This document shows, one piece after another, positions 17,801 through 25,848 of a DNA stretch of 64,000 bases (its first letter is position 1; the number at the start of each line of letters is the position of its first letter). This DNA is from Nocardioides marmorisolisilvae. Its GTDB lineage: Bacteria > Actinomycetota > Actinomycetes > Propionibacteriales > Nocardioidaceae. Location of the stretch: assembly GCF_003725775.1 (NCBI RefSeq), contig NZ_RJSG01000001.1, positions 402,746 through 466,745 on the forward strand. Direction: 5' to 3'. Under the pieces are notes generated by a model, which searched no databases, was not told where the DNA came from, and saw nothing but the letters and a program-made list of their open reading frames with translations. The position numbers and the translations under genes were made by a program.

Positions 17801-18682
17801 GTGACGCCGCCGAACCGTCCGACACCCGTGAACCTGAAGCGCCGCTCCCGGCTCGCAGGGGAGGCCTCCGCGGCTGCGGCCGAGGTGGAGAACAGCCTCG
17901 ACGTCGGGCCGGACGAGACGAGTGCCGCGTTCTTCGACGTCGACAACACGGTCATGCAGGGCGCCTCGATCTTCCACCTGGCACGGGGCCTGCACCGCAG
18001 GAAGTTCTTCACCACCAAGGACATCGTCGGTGCGGCCTGGAAGCAGGCCTACTTCCGCGTCGTCGGGGTCGAGGACCCCGAGCACGTCGCCGAGGCACGG
18101 TCCGCTGCCCTGGCCTTCATCGCCGGCCACACCACCGAGGAGCTCGAGTCGCTCGGCGAGGAGATCTTCGACGAGGCGATGGCGCACCGGATCTGGCCGG
18201 GCACCCGCGCGCTGGCCCAGCTGCACCTCGACCAGGGGCAACGGGTCTGGCTGGTCACCGCGGCCCCGATCGAGATCGCCACGATCATCGCTCGCCGCCT
18301 GGGTCTGACCGGCGCGCTCGGCACGGTCGCCGAGCACATCAACGGGGTCTACACCGGACGGCTGGTCGGCGAGATGCTGCACGGTCCGGCCAAGGGCGAG
18401 GCGGTGCTGGCGCTGGCCGCCCGCGAGGGGCTCGACCTGTCCCGCTGCTCGGCGTACTCGGACTCCTACAACGACCTCACCATGCTGTCCCTGGTCGGCG
18501 ACCCGTGCGCGGTCAACCCGGACGCCAAGCTGCGCGCCCACGCGAAGGCCGAGGGCTGGCGGATCCGCGACTACCGGACCGGCCGGAAGGCCGCACGCGC
18601 CGGCGTCTTCACGGCGGCGGTCGCGGGGGCGGCGGTCGGCTCGGTCGCGGCCGGTACGGCGATCCGGAAGCGCCTGAGCTAG
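17801..18682 (+). CDS. HAD-IB family hydrolase (SerB-like)
   Basis: 293 residues. The nucleophile motif FFDVDNTVMQGAS (DxDxT) lies near residue 44; VTAAPIEIATIIARRLG is the second motif and AYSDSYNDLTMLSLVGDPCAVNPD the acidic fourth motif with its conserved downstream region. HAD-IB proteins hydrolyse phosphoserine or lysophospholipid phosphates; actinobacterial members near hemA (Rv0505c, called SerB1) have no firm substrate. The C-terminus has a hydrophobic Ala/Gly segment (TAAVAGAAVGSVAAG) that may touch the membrane. Probably leaderless from GTG 17801. Confidence 0.87.
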   Translation: MTPPNRPTPVNLKRRSRLAGEASAAAAEVENSLDVGPDETSAAFFDVDNTVMQGASIFHLARGLHRRKFFTTKDIVGAAWKQAYFRVVGVEDPEHVAEARSAALAFIAGHTTEELESLGEEIFDEAMAHRIWPGTRALAQLHLDQGQRVWLVTAAPIEIATIIARRLGLTGALGTVAEHINGVYTGRLVGEMLHGPAKGEAVLALAAREGLDLSRCSAYSDSYNDLTMLSLVGDPCAVNPDAKLRAHAKAEGWRIRDYRTGRKAARAGVFTAAVAGAAVGSVAAGTAIRKRLS

Positions 18683-18815
18683 CTCGCCGATCCAGACTGG
18701 TCTGGACCGATCTTCCCGGCTCGACCGATTTGTCGAACTCGTTCCCAAACATCTGTGCTGACGTCTATCCTGACGAGGTCATACCTGGCGGGGGGCCGGG
18801 AGGGAGAATCTGTCG

Positions 18816-19640
18816 ATGGGCGTGAGTCGGGAGTACGCGCGCGGTCTCGCGGCGCTCCGACGTGCCCTGGCAGAAGTCTCCGCCACCCCCGTTCTCGCCG
18901 TCTCCGGCGGCGGTTCGCTCCCCTCCTGGCTCTACGACGACCGCATCCTGCTCAGCTCCGCCACCGTCGGTTCCCACCGTCGGCACGCCGCGGGCGAGAA
19001 GGGTCCCGGCCTCACCCCGGTCCCCAACCCCCCTGAGGACCACGGCGACGCCGACCTGGCGGCATCATCCGCCGAGGACGAGGCCGTCGGAACCCGGCTG
19101 ATCGCGCTGGTCGAGCTCGCCCGCAACGGCGACAAGGAGGCCTTCGGGCAGCTCTACGACCACTACCAGCCCTCGGTCTACCGGTTCCTCTACTACCGGG
19201 TCGGCTCGATGACCCTGGCCGAGGACCTCACCGCGGAGACCTTCTTCCGGGCGCTGCGGTCGATGCACTCGTTCCGCTGGCAGGGCAAGGACTTCGGCGC
19301 CTGGCTGATGACCATCGCCCGGAACCTGACCGCGGACCACTTCAAGGCCGGTCGCACGCGCCTCGAGCAGACCACCGAGGACATGCAGACCCTGGACACC
19401 ACCTCGGAGTCCCCGGAGATCGAGGTGCTGTCCTCGCTCACCAACGAGGCACTGCTCAAGGCCCTCGGCGAACTGCCCACCGAGCAGCGCGAGTGCCTGA
19501 TCATGCGGTTCCTCCAGGGCCTCTCGATCGCGGAGACCGCCGAGATCCTGGGCCGCAGCTCCGGCGCCGTGAAGCAGCTCCAGCTGCGGGGTGTCCGGAA
19601 TCTGGCGAAATTGATTCCCGCCGCGGAGCGTGAGTCATGA
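18816..19640 (+). CDS. bldN: ECF RNA polymerase sigma factor, BldN-like
   Basis: 274 residues. Region 2 covers about residues 104-170 (EAFGQLYDHYQPSVYRFLYY, GAWLMTIARNLTADHFK) and region 4 about 213-265 (LPTEQRECLIMRFLQGLS, AETAEILGRSSGAVKQLQ). Ahead of region 2 is an extension of about 95 residues, an unusual feature shared with Streptomyces BldN, which is made as a pro-protein and trimmed. Gene order (rex, redox gene, HAD, sigma, membrane anti-sigma) also matches Streptomyces. GGAGGGAG lies nine bases before the ATG. In Streptomyces BldN drives chaplin and rodlin genes for aerial growth; its job in a non-sporulating relative is unclear. The bldN name is by similarity and synteny. Confidence 0.82.
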   Translation: MGVSREYARGLAALRRALAEVSATPVLAVSGGGSLPSWLYDDRILLSSATVGSHRRHAAGEKGPGLTPVPNPPEDHGDADLAASSAEDEAVGTRLIALVELARNGDKEAFGQLYDHYQPSVYRFLYYRVGSMTLAEDLTAETFFRALRSMHSFRWQGKDFGAWLMTIARNLTADHFKAGRTRLEQTTEDMQTLDTTSESPEIEVLSSLTNEALLKALGELPTEQRECLIMRFLQGLSIAETAEILGRSSGAVKQLQLRGVRNLAKLIPAAERES

Positions 19641-19662
19641 GCAGAATGTCTTGTGGATCACG

Positions 19663-19691
19663 CGTAACCCTCGCGGGAGGCGCGTCGTTTG
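19663..19691 (+). promoter_or_regulatory. candidate BldN-type ECF promoter for the anti-sigma gene
   Basis: CGTAAC at 19663-19668 and CGTTTG at 19686-19691 are 17 bases apart. From memory the Streptomyces BldN consensus is close to CGTAAC, 16-17 bases, CGTTNA. It lies between the sigma and anti-sigma genes, 83 bases before the anti-sigma ATG. This would give a negative feedback loop. Confidence 0.55.
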
Positions 19692-19773
19692 ACTTGGTGT
19701 ACGAAAGCACGGGGGACCGCAGCACCCACGCGGGAAGGCCGTGCTCACCCTCCCACGAATCAGGATTGACCTC

Positions 19774-20919
19774 ATGATCAGGCTGAACCCGGCGCGCAGA
19801 GCCGCTGAGGAGTTCGCCAGCGTGGTCGACGGACCGCGAGGGGCGGTAGCCGAGCGCTACGCCGAGCTCCTCTCCACGGTTGACGTGCTTCGCGAGCAGG
19901 AGATCCCTGCGCCGCGTGCCGATTTCGTCGCCGACCTGCGGATGCGGCTGATGGACGCCGCTGACACCCTGCTCCTGCCGGCCGACGCGGAGCTCGCTCC
20001 GGTCCTGCCGCTGAGCGCCCCGAGCAACCGCCGCCAGCGCCGGATCAGCATCGCCGCCGCCGCGTTCGTCGTCATCGGCGGCACCGCCGGTGTGGCTGCC
20101 GCTGCCGAGAGCTCCCTGCCCGGTGACGCCCTCTACCCGCTCAAGCGCGGAATCGAGAGCGCCCAGGTCTCCCTGAACTCGAGCGACTCCGGCAAGGGCC
20201 AGGACCTGCTCCGCCAGGCCAGCACGCGTCTCGACGAGGTCGACGGCCTCATCAGCTCCGACAGCTCGGCCTCGGAGATCAACCACACGCTGAGCTCCTT
20301 CCAGCGCAGCGCGACCAACGGAGCCGACCTGCTTTTCGTCGCCTACCAGCGCAACGGCGACCCGCAGGAGATCACCCGCCTGCGGACGATGCTCGGCTCC
20401 CAGCTGAACCAGCTCGACCAGCTGTCCGACAAGGCGCCGAACGGCTCGAAGCCGGCCTTCGCCTCGGCCCGCACGATGCTCTCCGACCTCGACCAGCAGG
20501 CCAGCGCCCTCTGCGGCAGCTGCGGTCCGCAGGCCAGCAGCGCGGCTGTCGCGGTGACCTCGGCCCAGGCACTGGACAGCCTGCTCAGCGGCCCGATCAC
20601 CCAGGCCCAGCAGGCAGCCGCCGAGGCCGCCCGCAACAGCGACCTGGCGCACAAGGCAGACCAGGCCGCCAAGAACATCAAGCACTCCGTGACCGGAAAG
20701 CCGGGAACCGTCACACCTCCGTCCGTCACTCCCGGTGGCGACGGGCCTCCCGTCACGCTTCCTGATCCTGGCGATCCCACGGGATCCCTGAACGGCGCGC
20801 TCTCCGGACTCACGTCCGGAGTTGACGCGCTTCTGGGGCAGGTTGACCAGGCCACCGGTGGCGTGACCGCTCCGCTGACCACGACGGTCAACACCACGCT
20901 GCACGGCCTGCTGCCGTGA
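19774..20919 (+). CDS. rsbN: membrane-bound anti-sigma factor, RsbN-like (DUF5667)
   Basis: 381 residues from ATG 19774, which has AGGA eight bases upstream; GTG 19741 is an alternative. The cytoplasmic N-terminal 85 residues would bind the BldN-like sigma factor. One membrane helix follows at about residues 91-110 (basic RRQRR then ISIAAAAFVVIGGTAG). The rest is extracytoplasmic: a helical DUF5667-type region with a Cys pair (LCGSCGPQ) and a Pro/Thr/Gly-rich tail. In Streptomyces RsbN sits next to bldN and inhibits it. Here it is the next gene downstream on the same strand, with a probable BldN-type promoter in the gap. Confidence 0.78.
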   Translation: MIRLNPARRAAEEFASVVDGPRGAVAERYAELLSTVDVLREQEIPAPRADFVADLRMRLMDAADTLLLPADAELAPVLPLSAPSNRRQRRISIAAAAFVVIGGTAGVAAAAESSLPGDALYPLKRGIESAQVSLNSSDSGKGQDLLRQASTRLDEVDGLISSDSSASEINHTLSSFQRSATNGADLLFVAYQRNGDPQEITRLRTMLGSQLNQLDQLSDKAPNGSKPAFASARTMLSDLDQQASALCGSCGPQASSAAVAVTSAQALDSLLSGPITQAQQAAAEAARNSDLAHKADQAAKNIKHSVTGKPGTVTPPSVTPGGDGPPVTLPDPGDPTGSLNGALSGLTSGVDALLGQVDQATGGVTAPLTTTVNTTLHGLLP

Positions 20920-20926
20920 TCTGAGC

Positions 20927-21010
20927 CGCGTCAGCGGATCAGATCGTCGGTGGTTGAGCAGCGAGCTCGGCTGAGCTTGCGAAGCCGAGACCGAGCGTGT
21001 CGAAACCTGG
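20927..21010. repeat. 84-base dispersed repeat, copy 1
   Basis: Matches 38922-39005 at 79 of 84 positions in the same orientation. It contains arms CTCGGCT (20966-20972) and AGCCGAG (20983-20989), able to form a stem with a 10-base loop, and an outer GGTT/AACC pairing. It lies between the convergent 3' ends of the anti-sigma and acyltransferase genes, so it may act as a two-way terminator. Related short repeats ending in GTCGAAACC are common in Nocardioides-like genomes by my recollection. Confidence 0.75.
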
Positions 21011-21036
21011 TGAGTTGCGCGCTCAGGTATCTGTCG

Positions 21037-22209
21037 TCAGCCGAAGACGGACTTGCGCTGCATCAGCAGCCCGTAGAGCGTCTGCTGGATGGTCTCGCGC
21101 ACCTGGTCGGTGACGTTGAAGACCAGCATCGGGTCGTCGGCCGAGCCGGCGTCGTACTCGTCGGTGCGGATCGGCTCGCCGAACTCGATGATCCACTTCG
21201 AGGGCAGCGGGACCAGACCCAGCGGCCCGAGCAGCGGGAAGAACGGCGTGATCGGGATGTACGGCACCCCGAGCAGGCGGGCCAGCGAGGGGATGTTGCC
21301 GACCAGCGGGTAGATCTCCTCCGCACCGACCACGGACGTGGGCACGATGGGTACGCCGGTGCGGATGGCCGCCGAGACGAACCCGCCGCGACCGAACCGC
21401 TGGAGCTTGTAGCGCTCGCTGTAGGGCTTGCCGATGCCCTTGAAGCCCTCGGGCCAGACACCGACGATCTCGCCGTTCTTGAGCATCCGCTCGGCGTCCT
21501 CGTTGCACGCCAGCGTCACGCCGCCCTTGCGGGCGATCTCGCTGACCACCGGCATCCGGAAGACCAGGTCGGCGCCGAGCGGGCGCAGGAAGCGGTGCGC
21601 GTGGTCGTGGATCGTGACCGCGGTCATCAGGCCGTCCACCGGGATCGTCCCGGAGTGGTTCGAGACGACCAGCGCACCGCCGGTCGACGGGATGTTCTCC
21701 ACGCCACGGACCTCGATGCGGAACCACTTCTCCGCCACCGGGCGGATCGCAGCCATGAAGAAGTACTGGGTGATCTCGGCGTCGAAGCCGTACTCGTCGA
21801 CGGTGTAGTCACCGGTCAGACGGCGGCGCAGGAAGGCCAGGAAGGCCGCCAGGCGGGGCTCCCAGTCCGCTCCGAACACCTCGACGGCTGCGCTGGTGAA
21901 GCCGGCCAGCCAGTCGACGGCGGGGATGCCGGCGGTCGGCTGACGCTCCGCGGTACGCGCACCGGCGGGGTGCACCGCGCGGGCGACCTCCTCGGCCGGT
22001 GTGCGGGGCGCCGGGACCTGCCCGGACGGTGCGTCGAAGACGCCCTGGCCGATCGGGTCGATCAGCGGCTTGGGCGTGGGGTTCTTGGTGGCCGTCTTCG
22101 TGGCCGCCTTCGGCGCCAGACCGCGGGCCGAGGAGGAAGGCTTGGCGCTGCCGGTGCCGCGCCCGGGCTTGCCGCGGGTACCGATCGGAATGATCTCTGC
22201 GTCACCCAT
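21037..22209 (-). CDS. lysophospholipid acyltransferase family protein
   Basis: 390 residues. An N-terminal tail of about 100 residues rich in Lys, Pro, Ala and Thr precedes the PlsC-like domain. The acyltransferase signature is SNHSGTIPVDG: the His and Asp are six residues apart here rather than the canonical four, which I believe is usual for this actinobacterial subgroup. VGVWPEGFKG is the second motif. It probably acylates a lysophospholipid or glycolipid at the inner membrane face. It overlaps the epimerase gene by eight bases; the pair corresponds to Rv0502-Rv0501 in M. tuberculosis as I recall. The start is ATG 22209; the frame runs on to 22401 inside the epimerase gene. Confidence 0.82.
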   Translation of the reverse strand: MGDAEIIPIGTRGKPGRGTGSAKPSSSARGLAPKAATKTATKNPTPKPLIDPIGQGVFDAPSGQVPAPRTPAEEVARAVHPAGARTAERQPTAGIPAVDWLAGFTSAAVEVFGADWEPRLAAFLAFLRRRLTGDYTVDEYGFDAEITQYFFMAAIRPVAEKWFRIEVRGVENIPSTGGALVVSNHSGTIPVDGLMTAVTIHDHAHRFLRPLGADLVFRMPVVSEIARKGGVTLACNEDAERMLKNGEIVGVWPEGFKGIGKPYSERYKLQRFGRGGFVSAAIRTGVPIVPTSVVGAEEIYPLVGNIPSLARLLGVPYIPITPFFPLLGPLGLVPLPSKWIIEFGEPIRTDEYDAGSADDPMLVFNVTDQVRETIQQTLYGLLMQRKSVFG

Positions 22210-23248
22210 GGAGCTCTCCCGAGGTCGTGGTGTCACGGTTCCCGCCCAGAGCGCCGACCAGGGCGTTCTCAGCGGCACGTACCCGGCGCTCGGAGACCAC
22301 ACCGGGCTCGATCGAGGCGGCGAACTCACCGAAGGCCTGCTCGGTGGTCCGCGACGGCTTGAAACCGAGGACCTCGCGCATCCGGGTGGTGTCCACACCA
22401 CGGCCGTAGGCGAGGAAGGCGACCTGCTCGCGGGAGAAGTCCGCGACCCGGGCCTGGCGCATCGCCGACCCCAGCGGGCCGACGGCGAAGCCCGGCAGCG
22501 GCAGGGCGGGGCGGCCGAGGCGACGGATCGCCTGGGACAGCATCATCACGCCGTCGCCGGCCACGTTGAAGGTGCCGCCGATGTCGGTCAGCGTCGCGTG
22601 CTCGAGGACGTCGATCAGGTCGGTGTCGTTGAGGAACTGCATCCGCGGGTCGAAGCCGAGGACGGTCGGGATCACCGGCAGCTTGAAGTACGCCGCGGTC
22701 GGGGTGTTCAGCCCCGGGCCGAGCGCGTTCGCGGTGCGCAGGGTGGTCGTCCGGACGTCGGGGCGACGGCGCGCGAAGCCGCGCACGTAGCTCTCGACCT
22801 CGTTGATGTCCTTGACGAAGCCGAAGCCGCCGACGCGCTTGGCCGCCATGTCCTCGGTGAACATGGCGGGGTCGCGGTTCGAGGACCCGTAGACCGACGT
22901 ACTGGACTTGAGCACGAAGTGCTCGAGGTCCGGGGACTGCTGGCACGCAGCGAGGAGCTGCATCGTGCCGATGACGTTCAGCTCCTTGGCGGCACTGCTG
23001 CTGCCGGAGCCCGAGGACGGCAGCACGCTCATGTGCACGACCGTGTCGACGTGCTCGCGCATGATGACCTTGGCGATCACCGGGTTGCGGATGTCGGCGC
23101 GGACGAACGACACCGCGCCCAGGTCTCCCCGGGGCGGCTGGACGTCGACACCGATCACGCGGTCGACGTCGGGCGCCGCTGCGAGCTGGCGCGCGAACCG
23201 ACGACCGAGGTCGCGAGCGACCCCGGTGACGAGAACGACACGGCCCAC
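22202..23248 (-). CDS. NAD-dependent epimerase/dehydratase family protein
   Basis: 348 residues of the extended SDR superfamily. The nucleotide-binding motif is VLVTGVARDLGRRF at the N-terminus, with the acidic residue GVDVQPP after the second strand. SSTSVYGSSNRDPAMF resembles the Ser/Tyr active-site region, but no clear YxxxK follows, so catalysis may differ from UDP-galactose epimerases. Substrate is unknown; annotated galE2 in M. tuberculosis (Rv0501). It shares eight bases with the downstream acyltransferase, which suggests joint work on a lipid or glycolipid. Confidence 0.82.
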   Translation of the reverse strand: MGRVVLVTGVARDLGRRFARQLAAAPDVDRVIGVDVQPPRGDLGAVSFVRADIRNPVIAKVIMREHVDTVVHMSVLPSSGSGSSSAAKELNVIGTMQLLAACQQSPDLEHFVLKSSTSVYGSSNRDPAMFTEDMAAKRVGGFGFVKDINEVESYVRGFARRRPDVRTTTLRTANALGPGLNTPTAAYFKLPVIPTVLGFDPRMQFLNDTDLIDVLEHATLTDIGGTFNVAGDGVMMLSQAIRRLGRPALPLPGFAVGPLGSAMRQARVADFSREQVAFLAYGRGVDTTRMREVLGFKPSRTTEQAFGEFAASIEPGVVSERRVRAAENALVGALGGNRDTTTSGELHG

Positions 23249-23279
23249 AGGAGTCCCCTGAAACTTCTCGCCGAAGCGG

Positions 23280-23381
23280 TTACTTGCCGAGACGACGACG
23301 CTGGACGCGCGTCTTCTTGAGCAGCTTGCGGTGCTTCTTCTTCGCCATACGCTTGCGGCGCTTCTTGATGACTGAACCCAC
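23280..23381 (-). CDS. 30S ribosomal protein bS22 (AURKAIP1/COX24-type, 33 aa)
   Basis: A 33-codon gene starting at GTG 23381 and ending TAA at 23280. The product is extremely basic: [19 protein letters not shown] followed by an [14 protein letters not shown] tail. This matches the tiny actinobacterial small-subunit protein called bS22. AAAGGT lies seven bases before the start. Its place between the epimerase and the excisionase-type HTH gene equals Rv0500B in M. tuberculosis. Confidence 0.9.
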   Translation of the reverse strand: MGSVIKKRRKRMAKKKHRKLLKKTRVQRRRLGK

Positions 23382-23445
23382 GGGTGACCTTTTCTACTAC
23401 GGCTTGGAAGGCCTCAGCCTACTTGCACGCAGGGGGACATACGAA

Positions 23446-23471
23446 TCGGACGTGAGCGCACTCACGTCCGA
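23446..23471 (-). terminator. hairpin between the HTH gene and bS22
   Basis: Perfect 11-base arms TCGGACGTGAG and CTCACGTCCGA around loop CGCA. On the minus strand it lies 28 bases after the HTH stop and before bS22. No T-tract follows, as is common for actinobacterial terminators; it may be an attenuator rather than a full stop. Confidence 0.6.
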
Positions 23472-23498
23472 CTCGATGAAGCTGTGGCGCAGAGGGCC

Positions 23499-23705
23499 TC
23501 AGCCGGTCTGGAAGAAGCTGTTGCGCAGGTACTCGTTGACGTCGTTCTCGCTGACGCGGAACGAACGACCCACGCGCACGGCCGGCAGCTCGCCACCGTG
23601 CACCAGACGGTAAACCGTCATCTTCGAAACCCGCATCACCGAAGCAACCTCGGCAATGGTCAGGAACTTCACCTCGGAGATGTCTCCGGACAGGTTCGAA
23701 CCCAT
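23499..23705 (-). CDS. excisionase-family helix-turn-helix DNA-binding protein
   Basis: 68 residues, one MerR/excisionase-like domain: FLTIAEVASVMRVSKMTVYRL is the helix-turn-helix (quoted in part: TIAEVASVMRVSKMTVYRL), then the wing LPAVRVGRSFRVSENDVNEYL. ATG 23705 fits the domain; the frame upstream is longer but has no family similarity. It is the same size as Streptomyces BldC but different in sequence. Its place beside bS22 and proC corresponds to Rv0500A. It is probably a core regulator whose targets are unknown, not a phage excisionase, because no integrase is near. Confidence 0.85.
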   Translation of the reverse strand: MGSNLSGDISEVKFLTIAEVASVMRVSKMTVYRLVHGGELPAVRVGRSFRVSENDVNEYLRNSFFQTG

Positions 23706-23844
23706 CACGCACCGCACTTTCCAGGGCACGCTCTCCGGCTTCCCCACCGGAGGTGACGCGTGCTCGTGTCCCGAGGATAGAGCCTGGTGTGACTTGTGGG
23801 GAAGGGGTGCAACGAGAAGACTTCTGTTGCCCCAATTTTCCTGA

Positions 23845-25035
23845 TTACCAGGACATCGGGTCAATTCCGTGCTCTGGGAACACCGCGGAACGCGTCTCCG
23901 CAACGGCGCGGTCCAGCCACGAATCCGGGTCGAAACCTTCCGAGAAGTCCCGGAATTCCGGTACTGCTCCGTCTGTCATCTCCTCCGGAGCCCGGACGCC
24001 GACCCGGTCGGCCACCTCGGTGCGCCAGCCGGCCGGCGTCGCGGCTCCCGGATCGAGCGGAGCCCCTCCCACGATGGCCAGCAGGTGGGACCAGGACCGA
24101 GGCACGACCTCGGCGACCGCGTAGCCGCCTCCCCCGGTGGCGACCCAACGCCCGCCGCACACCTCATGGGCCAGGTCGTGCAGCGCCAGGTAGCTGGCCC
24201 GGTGCCCGTCCACGGTGAGCATCAGGTGCGCCAGCGGGTCCTCCCGGTGGGAGTCGCAGCCGTGCTGGGTGACCAGGACGTCGGGGGCGAACGCGCGCAC
24301 CAGCGGGGGCACCACGGCGTGGAAGGCGCGCAGCCACCCGCCGTCGGTGGTCCCGGGCGGCAGGGCGACGTTCACCGAGCTGCCGGGGGCGTTCGGACCG
24401 CCCGTCTCGACCGGGAACCCGGTGCCCGGGAACAGCATCTGACCGGTCTCGTGCAGCGAGATCGTGAGCACCCGCGGGTCGTCGTAGAAGATCTTCTGCA
24501 CGCCGTCGCCGTGGTGCACATCCACGTCCACGTAGGCGATTCGACGCGCTCCGGCGTTCAGGAGCCACTGGATGGCGACCGCGACGTCGTTGTAGACGCA
24601 GAAGCCGCTGGTGGCCGCCGGCATCGCGTGGTGCAGCCCGCCGGCGATGTTCGCGGCGTGCACGACCTCACCGCTCCAGACCCGGCGCGCGGCCTCGACG
24701 CTGGCGCCGACGACGTGCCGGGCGGCCTGGTGCATCCCCGCGAAGGTCGGGTTGTCGTCGGTGCCGAGCCCGAACTGCGGCTGCCGCAGCGCGGGGTCGG
24801 CACTGCTGCGGCGTACGGCGTCGATCAGGGACTGCTCGTGCACCAGCAGCAGGTCGGCGTCCGTCGCCTCCGGCGCGGGCACCGCCGACAGCGCGTCAGC
24901 GCCGACGACGCCCAGGCTGCGGGCGAGCGACATCGTCAGGTCGACCCGTACCGGGTTCATCGGGTGCGCCGCACCGAAGTTGTAGTCGGTCAGCGTCTCG
25001 TCGAAGACGACGCAGGCTCCGCCGGCGCAGCTCAG
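23845..25035 (-). CDS. acuC: acetoin utilization-type histone deacetylase family protein, probable CTG start
   Basis: 396 residues from the proposed start. This is a zinc deacetylase of the AcuC/HDAC fold: GGLHHAMP, YVDVDVHHGDGVQ with the metal Asp and His, and GGGGYA near the C-terminus. Clients probably include acetylated acyl-CoA synthetases. The first ATG (24960) would cut off the conserved Tyr-x-Phe-Gly-x-x-His-Pro-Met entry segment, which is coded just upstream (DYNFGAAHPM). No ATG, GTG or TTG exists in this frame before an upstream stop, but CTG at 25035 overlaps the proC stop as CTGA and has AAGGA six bases ahead. I therefore place the start there. Confidence 0.85.
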   Translation of the reverse strand: MSCAGGACVVFDETLTDYNFGAAHPMNPVRVDLTMSLARSLGVVGADALSAVPAPEATDADLLLVHEQSLIDAVRRSSADPALRQPQFGLGTDDNPTFAGMHQAARHVVGASVEAARRVWSGEVVHAANIAGGLHHAMPAATSGFCVYNDVAVAIQWLLNAGARRIAYVDVDVHHGDGVQKIFYDDPRVLTISLHETGQMLFPGTGFPVETGGPNAPGSSVNVALPPGTTDGGWLRAFHAVVPPLVRAFAPDVLVTQHGCDSHREDPLAHLMLTVDGHRASYLALHDLAHEVCGGRWVATGGGGYAVAEVVPRSWSHLLAIVGGAPLDPGAATPAGWRTEVADRVGVRAPEEMTDGAVPEFRDFSEGFDPDSWLDRAVAETRSAVFPEHGIDPMSW

Positions 25036-25832
25036 TCGAGGTCCTTCGCCAGGGCTCGGGAGCGGTCGCTGGCGGCTTCCATCGCCGTGATGAACGCAGC
25101 CCGCACCTTGTGGTCCTCGAGCTCACGGATCGCCGCGGCGGTGGTCCCGCCGGGCGAGGTGACCTGCTCGCGGAGCACCGTGGGGTGTTCCCCGGTCTCC
25201 CGGAGCAGCTTCGCGGAGCCCACAACGGTCTGGACCACCAGCTCGGTGGCCGTCGTCCGCGGAAGGCCCAGGTGGACGCCGGCCTCGATCATCGACTCGA
25301 CCACGAAGAACAGGTACGCCGGCCCCGAACCGGAGATGGCGGTGACCGCGTCCTGCTGCTTCTCCGGCACCCGGACGACCCGTCCGGTCGTGGCCAGCAG
25401 TCCCTCGGCCACCGCGAGGTGCTCCTCGTCGCAGTGCGAGCCGGCGGAGATCGCCGCCATGCCCTCGTCGACCAGGGCGGGGGTGTTCGGCATGACCCGG
25501 ACCACGGCGACGCCGTCCGGGATGTGCTTCTCGATCAGCGCGGTGGTGATGCCGGCGGCCAGCGAGACGACCAGCTGGCCGGCGCGTAGGTGCGGCGAGA
25601 TCTCGGCCAGCACGTCGGTCATGTCCTGCGGCTTGACCACCAGCACGACGGTCTCGGCGCCCGCGGCCTCGACGTTGCTGACCACGTTCACGCCGTACTT
25701 CTCGCGCAGCTCGGCAGCGCGCTCGGGGCGCTTCTCCCCGACGGCGAGGTCGGCCACGTCGCGGCCACCGCGGATCAGCCCGGACAGCAGGGTCTCCCCC
25801 ATCACGCCGGCACCGATGATGGCGACAGTCAT
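25032..25832 (-). CDS. proC: pyrroline-5-carboxylate reductase
   Basis: 266 residues. Last step of proline synthesis: P5C to proline with NAD(P)H. The N-terminal Rossmann motif is VAIIGAGVMGETLLSGL. The family's C-terminal signature is seen in SPGGTTAAAIRELEDHKVR. GAGGAGG lies five bases before the ATG. Its stop overlaps the CTG start proposed for acuC. The proline dehydrogenase gene ends 16 bases upstream of its start on the same strand, so enzymes of opposite direction are adjacent. Confidence 0.94.
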   Translation of the reverse strand: MTVAIIGAGVMGETLLSGLIRGGRDVADLAVGEKRPERAAELREKYGVNVVSNVEAAGAETVVLVVKPQDMTDVLAEISPHLRAGQLVVSLAAGITTALIEKHIPDGVAVVRVMPNTPALVDEGMAAISAGSHCDEEHLAVAEGLLATTGRVVRVPEKQQDAVTAISGSGPAYLFFVVESMIEAGVHLGLPRTTATELVVQTVVGSAKLLRETGEHPTVLREQVTSPGGTTAAAIRELEDHKVRAAFITAMEAASDRSRALAKDLD

Positions 25833-25848
25833 CCGGACCTCCTCACGG

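Noticed and set aside
23499-23705. BldC
   Set aside because: Same length and fold family, but the residues differ from Streptomyces BldC and the neighbours match the separate Rv0500A type.
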